This document shows, in pieces, positions 1-5,375 of a DNA stretch of 5,375 nt. This DNA comes from Candidatus Bipolaricaulota bacterium (GTDB lineage: Bacteria > Bipolaricaulota > Bipolaricaulia > RBG-16-55-9): contig WFPR01000143.1 of assembly GCA_015487455.1 (NCBI GenBank), positions 1 to 5,375 on the forward strand, read 5' to 3'. A program made the position numbers and the translations under genes. Below the pieces are notes generated by a model. That model was given only the letters and a program-made list of their open reading frames with translations, searched no databases and was not told the origin of the DNA. Position 1 is the stretch's first letter, and every line of letters starts with the position of its first letter.

Positions 1-29
1 GCGGCGGGGGAGGAGGAGCGGGAAGGGGA

Positions 30-54
30 CGGGCCGTCGGCTTGACACGGCCCG
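30..54. repeat. 8-bp inverted repeat overlapping the promoter -35 box
   Basis: The arms CGGGCCGT (30-37) and ACGGCCCG (47-54) are perfect reverse complements around a 9-base loop. The right arm begins on the last base of the -35 hexamer (42-47). A second set of complementary bases (GGGA at 26-29 and TCCC at 60-63) could extend it with a bulge. It could be an operator, the hairpin of a terminator for an unseen upstream gene, or chance in GC-rich DNA. No T-run follows the right arm, which argues against an intrinsic terminator. The complementarity is directly visible; any function is inferred. Confidence 0.4.
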
Positions 55-70
55 AACCGTCCCGTATAAT
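42..70 (+). promoter_or_regulatory. Consensus sigma70-type promoter of the str-S10 operon
   Basis: The -35 hexamer TTGACA is at 42-47 and the -10 hexamer TATAAT at 65-70, with exactly 17 bases between them. Both hexamers match the bacterial housekeeping (RpoD-type) consensus at all six positions. This is striking because the surrounding DNA is very GC-rich. Transcription would be expected to start around 76-78, giving an rpsL leader of about 90 nt. No AT-rich UP element is visible upstream, and the -10 is not of the extended TGn type. This is the only clear promoter in the window and probably drives all the genes shown. Confidence 0.88.
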
Positions 71-76
71 ACCCCG

Positions 77-165
77 GCCAGCACGTATCCTCCCTGTGGT
101 TGGGCCTTTTCGGGTGCGTGCGCGCTTCACGACGGCGAAGCGCTACACGGAGGAGGAGCGGTTTT
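77..165 (+). promoter_or_regulatory. 5' leader of the rpsL mRNA with possible SD-masking structure
   Basis: Three pairings can be read directly. (1) GCGCTTC at 122-128 pairs with GAAGCGC at 137-143, a 7-bp hairpin just upstream of the ribosome binding site. (2) TCCTCC at 88-93 is a perfect complement of the rpsL SD (GGAGGA at 149-154, again at 152-157) and could hide it. (3) GCACG at 81-85 pairs with CGTGC at 117-121, which stacks on hairpin 1 and loops out the TCCTCC. Pairings 2 and 3 cross, so they would be alternatives or a pseudoknot. A switch controlling S12 translation, perhaps by an operon-encoded protein, is possible but is inference. The start of the leader is only estimated from the promoter. 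Confidence 0.35.
149..158 (+). promoter_or_regulatory. Strong ribosome binding site of rpsL
   Basis: GGAGGAGGAG lies 7 bases before the ATG at 166 and contains two overlapping copies of GGAGGA. It fixes the start at 166 over an in-frame TTG at 100, which would add 22 residues not found in S12 proteins. Confidence 0.85.
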
Positions 166-543
166 ATGCCGACGATCAACCAGCTGGTGCGCTACGGGCG
201 CAAGAAGCTGACGGAGAAGAGCAAGTCGCCCGCGCTCGACGGGTGCCCCCAGAAGCGCGGGGTCTGCGTGCGCGTGTTCACGCGCACGCCGAAGAAGCCG
301 AACTCCGCGCTGCGGAAGGTCGCCCGGGTGCGCCTGAGCAACGGCAAGTACGTCACGGCGTACATCCCGGGCGAGGGGCACAACCTCCAGGAGCACTCGG
401 TGGTGCTCGTCCGCGGCGGGCGCGTCCCCGACCTGCCGGGGGTGCGCTACCACATCGTCCGCGGGGCGTACGACGCCGCGGGCGTCGAGGGCCGCCGCCA
501 GGGGCGCTCCAAGTACGGGACCAAGCGCCCCAAGGGCGAGTAA
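166..543 (+). CDS. rpsL: Small-subunit ribosomal protein S12
   Basis: S12 sits at the decoding centre of the 30S subunit and helps monitor codon-anticodon pairing. The 125-residue product is of normal length (E. coli 124). It begins MPTINQLVR and carries the family signatures CPQKRGVC (27-34), TPKKPNSALRKVA (41-53), PGEGHNLQEHS (68-78) and DLPGVRYH (89-96), ending with SKYGTKRPK. The two lysines of TPKK, Asp89 (the position of the RimO-methylthiolated Asp in E. coli) and Pro91 are present. Residue 88 is Pro (CCC, 427-429) where E. coli has Lys87 (mature numbering), a classic streptomycin-resistance site. It is the first gene after the promoter, with a strong SD. Identity is certain; the consequence of Pro88 is not known. 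Confidence 0.98.
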   Translation: MPTINQLVRYGRKKLTEKSKSPALDGCPQKRGVCVRVFTRTPKKPNSALRKVARVRLSNGKYVTAYIPGEGHNLQEHSVVLVRGGRVPDLPGVRYHIVRGAYDAAGVEGRRQGRSKYGTKRPKGE

Positions 544-594
544 CGCGAACACGAACGCGAGCGCGGGTGAGCGAAGAGGGCGAGGACGAGGACG
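544..594 (+). other. T-poor rpsL-rpsG spacer
   Basis: These 51 bases contain a single T (568). They begin with loosely repeated CGAACA/CGAACG/CGAGCG units and end in a purine-rich GAGGGCGAGGACGAGG stretch that probably supplies the rpsG ribosome binding site (GAGG at 582-585, 9 bases before ATG 595). In E. coli the longer rpsL-rpsG spacer holds the S7 autoregulatory site. Only weak CGCG/CGCG pairing (544-547 with 556-559) is visible here, so that control element does not look conserved. Confidence 0.5.
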
Positions 595-1104
595 ATGGCG
601 GTGTTGGACAAGCAGCTGGAGAGCAAGCTCCCGGGGTGGCGCTACGGGCGGGACAAGCCCCCGTTCCTCTACCCCGATTTGCGCTACGGGAGCAAGCTCG
701 TCTCCAAGCTGATCAACTACGTCATGCGGGACGGGAAGAAGTCCCTGGCCCGGAAGATCGTCTACGGCGCTTTCGATCTGATCCAGGAGCGGACGGGCCA
801 GGACCCCCTGGAGGTGTTCTACAAGGCGGTCCGCAACTGCATGCCGAAGCTGGAGACCCGCTCGCGGCGGGTCGGCGGCGCGGCCTACCAAGTCCCGTTT
901 GAGGTGCCGGAGGACCGCCAGAAGACGCTGGCGCTGCGCTGGATCGTCCAAGCCGCTCGGGAGCGCTCCGAGCGGACGATGGTCGAGCGCCTGGCCGCCG
1001 AGATCATGGACGCCGCCAAGGGCCAGGGCCGCGCCTACGAGAAGAAGCTCGAGGCCCACCGCATGGCGGAGGCCAACCGCGCCTTCGCGCACTACCGCTG
1101 GTAA
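595..1104 (+). CDS. rpsG: Small-subunit ribosomal protein S7
   Basis: S7 nucleates assembly of the 30S head and binds 16S rRNA near the E site. The product is 169 residues, against about 156 usual. Family signatures are clear: INYVMRDGKKS (40-50), RRVGGAAYQVPFEVP, LALRWIVQAAR, and the C-terminal HRMAEANRAFAHYRW. The first 27 residues are unusual. Instead of the short Arg-rich start typical of the family (MPRRR or MARRR), the protein starts MAVLDKQLESKLPGW and contains two RYG motifs (16-18 and 30-32). The ATG at 595 is the only ATG upstream of the conserved core, with GAGG 9 bases before it. It lies between rpsL and fusA as in most bacteria. Identity is certain; the exact start is likely but not proven. 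Confidence 0.96.
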   Translation: MAVLDKQLESKLPGWRYGRDKPPFLYPDLRYGSKLVSKLINYVMRDGKKSLARKIVYGAFDLIQERTGQDPLEVFYKAVRNCMPKLETRSRRVGGAAYQVPFEVPEDRQKTLALRWIVQAARERSERTMVERLAAEIMDAAKGQGRAYEKKLEAHRMAEANRAFAHYRW

Positions 1105-1124
1105 CCCCCCGGGCTCCGAGGGGG
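1105..1124 (+). promoter_or_regulatory. G/C hairpin directly after the rpsG stop
   Basis: Five C (1105-1109) can pair with five G (1120-1124). Alternatively CCCC (1105-1108) pairs with GGGG (1120-1123) and, past one mismatch, CGG (1110-1112) pairs with CCG (1116-1118). No U-tract follows, so it does not look like an intrinsic terminator. The G-run (1121-1124) could instead pair with CCCC at 1139-1142, just upstream of the fusA ribosome binding site (AAGGA at 1145-1149), giving two exclusive folds. It may protect mRNA or tune EF-G translation; this is inference. Confidence 0.35.
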
Positions 1125-1156
1125 AACTGCAAGACGCTCCCCATAAGGACGGGAAG

Positions 1157-3280
<2,124 letters not shown>

Positions 3281-3286
3281 ACGAAG

Positions 3287-3595
3287 ATGGCGCGCGAGAA
3301 GATCCGCATCAAGCTCAAGAGCTACGACCACGAGCTGGTCGACGAGGCCGTCCAACGCATCGTGAAGGTCGCCAAGGAGACCCGCGCCAAGATCGCGGGG
3401 CCGATCCCGCTGCCGACGGAGGTCAAGCGCTACACGGTGCTGCGCTCGCCGCACGTCAACAAGAAGTCGATGGAGCACTTCGAGCGGCGCATCCACAAGC
3501 GCCTCATCGACATTAAGGAGCCCACGAGCGAGACGATCAACGCGCTCATGGACATCGAGCTGCCCACGGGGATCGACATCGAGGTCAAGCTATGA
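3287..3595 (+). CDS. rpsJ: Small-subunit ribosomal protein S10 (NusE)
   Basis: S10 is part of the 30S head and, as NusE, also links to transcription antitermination with NusB and NusG. The 102-residue product is of normal length and shows KIRIKLKSYDH (5-15), GPIPLPTEVKRYTVLRSPH, and HKRLIDIKEPTSETINALM, with the usual LPTGIDIEVKL end. It starts 6 bases after the fusA stop. Its SD (AAGGGG at 3272-3277) lies inside the last codons of fusA, so the two genes are probably translationally coupled. In many bacteria tuf lies between fusA and rpsJ; here it is absent. The TGA stop overlaps a possible upstream ATG for rplC (ATGA at 3592-3595). Confidence 0.97.
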   Translation: MAREKIRIKLKSYDHELVDEAVQRIVKVAKETRAKIAGPIPLPTEVKRYTVLRSPHVNKKSMEHFERRIHKRLIDIKEPTSETINALMDIELPTGIDIEVKL

Positions 3596-3609
3596 CGGCC
3601 GCGGCGACG

Positions 3610-3639
3610 CAGACGCAGACGCAGACGCAGACACAGACG
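3610..3639 (+). repeat. (CAGACG)5 hexanucleotide tandem repeat
   Basis: Five back-to-back 6-base units: CAGACG at 3610-3615, 3616-3621 and 3622-3627, CAGACA at 3628-3633, and CAGACG at 3634-3639. Degenerate units flank it (GCGACG before, CAAGCG after). It lies between the rpsJ stop and the preferred rplC start. The 6-base period keeps the frame of the possible L3 extension open whatever the copy number. Bases 3596-3660 contain no T at all. Confidence 0.9.
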
Positions 3640-3646
3640 CAAGCGC

Positions 3647-3655
3647 GGGAGGGAG
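3647..3655 (+). promoter_or_regulatory. Ribosome binding site deciding the rplC start
   Basis: GGGAGGGAG ends 5 bases before ATG 3661, with its GGAGG core (3648-3652) 8 bases away. This is a strong, well-placed SD and favours 3661 over the coupled ATG at 3592. Confidence 0.7.
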
Positions 3656-3660
3656 CGGCG

Positions 3661-4290
3661 ATGGCGCTGGGGATGCTCGGCCGCAAGGTCGGGATGATGC
3701 AGTGGTTCGACGAGCGGGGGAACGCCTTCGCGGCCACCGTGATTCAGGCCGAGCCCAACGTCGTGGTGCAGCTGAGGACGCCGGAGCGGGACGGCTACAG
3801 CGCGGTGCAGCTCGGCTACGGCCGCGTCAAGGCGAAGAACGTCCCCAAGCCGTTGCTGGGGCACTTCAAGAGGGCGGGGGTGGAGCCCCGGCGCTTCCTG
3901 AGGGAGTTCCGGGTGGACGACGTCTCGGGGTTCAAGGTGGGGCAGGAGATCACCGTGGAGATCTTCGAGGAGGGCGAGAAGATCGACGTCTCCGGGACGT
4001 CGAAGGGGAAGGGGTTCCAGGGCGTGATGAAGCGACACGGGTTCGCGGGGCTCCCCGCCTCCCACGGGCACGACCACCAGCGCATCCCCGGGTCGATCGG
4101 GAGCCTGGCCGCGACGGGGAAGGTCTTCAAGGGGAAGCGGATGGCCGGGCACATGGGCGGCGAGCGGGTGACCGTCAAGCGCCTCGAGGTGCTCAAGGTC
4201 GACCCGGAGAAGCACGTGATCGTGGTGAAGGGCGCGGTGCCGGGGCCGCGCGGCGGGCTCGTCGAGCTGCGCAAGGGGCCGCAGAAGTAG
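3661..4290 (+). CDS. rplC: Large-subunit ribosomal protein L3
   Basis: L3 starts 50S assembly and sends a loop towards the peptidyl transferase centre. From ATG 3661 the product is 209 residues, normal for L3. Signatures: LGRKVGMMQWF near the N-terminus, RTPERDGYSAVQLGYG, GHFKRAGVEPRRFLREFR, ITVEIFEEGEKIDVSGTSKGKGFQGVMKRHGF, SHGHDHQRIPGSIG, KVFKGKRMAGHMGGERVTVK and VKGAVPGPRGGLV. After GSIG the sequence is SLAATG where E. coli has QNQTPG, so the glutamine methylated by PrmB in E. coli (Gln150) is missing. As I recall, Thermus also lacks it. The gene sits between rpsJ and rplD as in the S10 operon. An in-frame upstream ATG (3592) could give a 232-residue form. Confidence 0.96.
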   Translation: MALGMLGRKVGMMQWFDERGNAFAATVIQAEPNVVVQLRTPERDGYSAVQLGYGRVKAKNVPKPLLGHFKRAGVEPRRFLREFRVDDVSGFKVGQEITVEIFEEGEKIDVSGTSKGKGFQGVMKRHGFAGLPASHGHDHQRIPGSIGSLAATGKVFKGKRMAGHMGGERVTVKRLEVLKVDPEKHVIVVKGAVPGPRGGLVELRKGPQK

Positions 4291-4333
4291 AAGTAGAAGC
4301 AGACGAGGCAAGACAAGCGGGGGAGCGATCGGG
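4282..4333 (+). other. Repetitive rplC-rplD spacer with rplD ribosome binding site
   Basis: Across the rplC stop the sequence reads as a short tandem repeat, GAAGTA GAAGTA GAAGCA (about 4285-4302), followed by purine-rich GACGAGGCAAGACAAG. The 43 bases after the stop contain only two T. The SD of rplD is GGGGGAG (4319-4325), 8 bases before ATG 4334. No terminator hairpin or promoter is visible. Confidence 0.6.
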
Positions 4334-4984
4334 ATGGCGGTGAAGGCGAAGCTCCACAGGCTGGAGGGCGGCGAGGGCGAGATCGAGCTCCCCGAGGCGC
4401 TGGTCGAGGGGCCCGTCCACAAGGATTTGCTGTACCGGGCCGTCGTCAGCTACTTGACAAACCAGCGCCAGGGGACGCACGCGACGAAGACGCGGGCGAT
4501 GGTCGCGGGCTCGGGGCGCAAGATCTGGCCGCAGAAGTACACGGGCCGGGCCCGGCACGGCGATCGGTACGCGCCGATCTTCGTCGGCGGGGGCGTGGCC
4601 CACGGCCCCCAGCCCAAGGACTACGAGCACAAGCTGCCCAAGAAGATGCGCCGGGGGGCGCTGCTCGCGGCCCTCCGGGATCGGTTCCAGAGCGAGCGGG
4701 TCGTGCTGCTCGACAAGCTGGCGTTCGAGCGGCCCAAGACGAAGCAGGGGCTCGCGCTGCTCGAGCGCCTGGGGATCCCGAAGGACGCCACGGCGCTGAT
4801 CGTCGTCTCGCAGCAGGAGAACACGATCCCGGTCAAGAAGTCGTTCAGCAACCTCCCCGGGGTCGAGTGCGTCCCGGCCCTGAGCGTCCACCCCTACGAG
4901 ATTCTGAGGCACGAGTGGCTGCTGCTGACGGCCGGGGCGCTCCAGGAGCTCCTCGCGCAGCGGCTGCAAGGGCGGGTGAACTAG
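4334..4984 (+). CDS. rplD: Large-subunit ribosomal protein L4
   Basis: L4 is a 50S assembly protein whose long loop lines the narrow part of the exit tunnel; in E. coli it also represses the S10 operon. The product is 216 residues (usual about 200-215). The core reads QRQGTHATKTRAMVAGSGRK (44-63), then the tunnel loop IWPQKYTGRARHGD (64-77), APIFVGGGVAHGP, and KLPKKMRRGALLAAL. Most bacteria have PWRQKGTGRAR in the loop; the IWPQK-x-TGRARHGD and APIFVGGG forms match what I recall of Thermus L4. The residue after the tunnel Lys (Lys68, equivalent to E. coli Lys63) is Tyr rather than the common Gly. The C-terminal part (NLPGVECVPALSVHPYEILRH) is the usual Rossmann-like segment. Start 4334 is fixed by GGGGGAG 8 bases upstream. 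No S10-type leader for L4 control is visible. Confidence 0.96.
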   Translation: MAVKAKLHRLEGGEGEIELPEALVEGPVHKDLLYRAVVSYLTNQRQGTHATKTRAMVAGSGRKIWPQKYTGRARHGDRYAPIFVGGGVAHGPQPKDYEHKLPKKMRRGALLAALRDRFQSERVVLLDKLAFERPKTKQGLALLERLGIPKDATALIVVSQQENTIPVKKSFSNLPGVECVPALSVHPYEILRHEWLLLTAGALQELLAQRLQGRVN

Positions 4985-4989
4985 CGGCC

Positions 4990-5280
4990 ATGGACCTCAA
5001 GCCGGAGGACATCATCCTGGAGCCCGTGGTCAGCGAGAAGGCCTGGAAGGGCCAGGAGGAGGGCAAGTACACCTTCCGGGTGCACCCGAAGGCGAACAAG
5101 GTGCAGATCCGCCAGGCCGTCGAGCGGCTGTTCAAGGTGAAGGTGCAGAAGGTCTGGACGATGAACTACCGGGGGAAGCCCAAGCGCATCCGCTGGTACC
5201 AGCCGGGGCGGCGCGCCCACTGGAAGAAGGCGATCGTGCAGCTGGCCCCCGGCCACCGCATCGAGCTGTACCAGGGCTGA
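4990..5280 (+). CDS. rplW: Large-subunit ribosomal protein L23
   Basis: L23 lies beside the exit of the peptide tunnel and is the docking site for trigger factor and SRP. The 96-residue product is of normal length and has the family pattern IILEPVVSEKAW (8-19), EGKYTFRVHPKANKVQIRQAVE, FKVKVQKVWTMNYRGKPKR, and WKKAIVQLAPGHRIELY. Start ATG 4990 comes only 5 bases after the rplD stop. No good SD is close by (the nearest, AAGGG at 4968-4972, is 17 bases away), so translation probably depends on ribosomes finishing rplD. The reading frame is open upstream into rplD, but residues before 4990 do not look like L23. Confidence 0.96.
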   Translation: MDLKPEDIILEPVVSEKAWKGQEEGKYTFRVHPKANKVQIRQAVERLFKVKVQKVWTMNYRGKPKRIRWYQPGRRAHWKKAIVQLAPGHRIELYQG

Positions 5281-5284
5281 GCAT

Positions 5285-5307
5285 TAGGGGAGGAAGCTAG
5301 GGGAGGA
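5285..5307 (+). repeat. Tandem 13-base repeat carrying two SD-like sequences
   Basis: TAGGGGAGGA occurs at 5285-5294 and again at 5298-5307, a 13-base period, in the rplW-rplB spacer. Each copy contains GGGGAGGA, a strong match to the anti-SD of 16S rRNA. The nearer copy (GGGGAGGAG, 5300-5308) ends 20 bases before the rplB ATG, too far for normal use there, but 6 bases before a GTG at 5315. Confidence 0.8.
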
Positions 5308-5314
5308 GCGAAAG

Positions 5315-5338
5315 GTGCGTGAGGCGCGATGGGGCTGA
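5315..5338 (+). other. Possible seven-codon minicistron overlapping the rplB start
   Basis: GTG at 5315 follows the strong SD GGGGAGGAG (5300-5308) by 6 bases. It opens a frame of seven codons (MREARWG if the GTG is read as Met) and stops with TGA at 5336-5338, inside rplB in another frame. Ribosomes ending here could restart at ATG 5329, which itself has only GAGG at 5321-5324, four bases upstream. Such coupling minicistrons are known in other operons; here it is inference and may be chance. Confidence 0.2.
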
Positions 5339-5375
5339 AGAAGTTCAAACCCGTCACACCCGGGCGGCGGCACAT
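5329..5375 (+). CDS. rplB: Large-subunit ribosomal protein L2 (N-terminal fragment, cut by the window end)
   Basis: L2 binds 23S rRNA near the peptidyl transferase centre and is needed for subunit joining. Only the first 15 codons are present. They read MGLKKFKPVTPGRRHM, the last codon being completed beyond the window by inference. This matches the L2 N-terminus (K-K-x-K-P-x-T-P-x-R-R). Position right after rplW fits the S10 operon order. The gene runs off the + strand end; nothing suggests it is broken. The SD is not obvious: GAGG at 5321-5324 is unusually close to the ATG, while the stronger GGGGAGGAG is 20 bases away. Confidence 0.9.
   Translation, partial: MGLKKFKPVTPGRRH

Larger units (their letters stand above)
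3592..3660 (+). other. Possible 23-codon N-terminal extension of rplC (alternative start)
   Basis: An ATG at 3592 overlaps the rpsJ TGA as ATGA and is in frame with rplC. GAGGT at 3581-3585 is 6 bases upstream, a fair SD. Translation from here would add MTAAA, then a Thr-Gln repeat (about residues 6-17), then AREGAA before the normal L3 start. L3 proteins normally begin at the GMLGRKVGM region, and 3661 has a better SD, so 3661 is preferred. The extension could be made as a minor form through coupling, or the stretch may simply be a spacer. Confidence 0.3.

Noticed and set aside
100..165. N-terminal extension of S12 from a TTG at 100
   Set aside because: S12 is highly conserved and starts at MPTINQL; the strong SD sits at 149-158 for ATG 166.
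42..902. Open frame across rpsL and rpsG in another + frame
   Set aside because: It begins inside the promoter, runs through two certain genes out of frame, and its Arg/Ala/Gly-rich translation matches nothing.
1105..1124. Intrinsic terminator after rpsG
   Set aside because: The hairpin is not followed by a T-run and fusA begins about 30 bases later.
899..1156. EF-G start upstream at 899 giving a 793-residue protein
   Set aside because: The extension overlaps the end of rpsG out of frame and is Arg/Ser-rich noise; ATG 1157 has a proper SD and gives the normal EF-G length.
3610..3639. CRISPR-like or mobile-element repeat
   Set aside because: The units are 6 bases, directly adjacent and without spacers; no transposase, terminal inverted repeats or target duplications are present.
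4454..4459. TTGACA inside rplD as an internal promoter
   Set aside because: No -10-like hexamer occurs about 17 bases downstream (the sequence there is GC-rich), and the bases encode conserved L4 positions.

Overview
The window is a bacterial ribosomal-protein/translation-factor cluster read entirely from the + strand: rpsL (S12), rpsG (S7), fusA (EF-G), rpsJ (S10), rplC (L3), rplD (L4), rplW (L23) and the first 15 codons of rplB (L2). It is the str operon (S12-S7-EF-G) running straight into the S10 operon. The DNA is strongly GC-rich, with third codon positions overwhelmingly G or C, and gene spacing is tight. The organism is a bacterium. The phylum cannot be settled by reading alone. The L4 tunnel loop, and parts of L3 and L23, read most like what I remember of Deinococcota/Thermus proteins, while S7 and EF-G do not clearly follow them. 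A GC-rich, deep-branching or uncultured lineage is my best guess, with low confidence.

Layout. Bases 1-41 are purine-rich and hold no recognisable gene. At 42-70 lies a perfect consensus housekeeping promoter (TTGACA, 17 bp, TATAAT). It overlaps an 8-bp inverted repeat and is followed by a leader of about 90 nt with possible Shine-Dalgarno (SD)-masking structure. Then come rpsL (166-543), a 51-nt spacer, rpsG (595-1104), a 52-nt spacer with a G/C hairpin, fusA (1157-3280), 6 nt, rpsJ (3287-3595), an ATGA overlap plus a (CAGACG)n tract, rplC (3661-4290), 43 nt, rplD (4334-4984), 5 nt, rplW (4990-5280), 48 nt with a tandem SD-like repeat, and rplB (5329 onward). No terminator or second clear promoter is seen between the genes, so one polycistronic transcript is the simplest reading.

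How they work together. S12, S7 and S10 are small-subunit proteins at the decoding centre and head. L3, L4, L23 and L2 are large-subunit proteins around the peptidyl transferase centre and exit tunnel. EF-G drives translocation. Co-transcription keeps ribosome parts and elongation factor in proportion.

Oddities. No tuf gene lies between fusA and rpsJ. S12 has Pro where E. coli has Lys87, the classic streptomycin site. S7 has an unusual, longer N-terminus. L3 has a possible second, upstream start coupled to rpsJ that would add a Thr-Gln repeat tail. The spacers are T-poor and built from short repeats. A strong SD before rplB is spaced for a seven-codon minicistron overlapping the rplB start. 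I see no wholly new system. The points of interest are these variations on a conserved operon.
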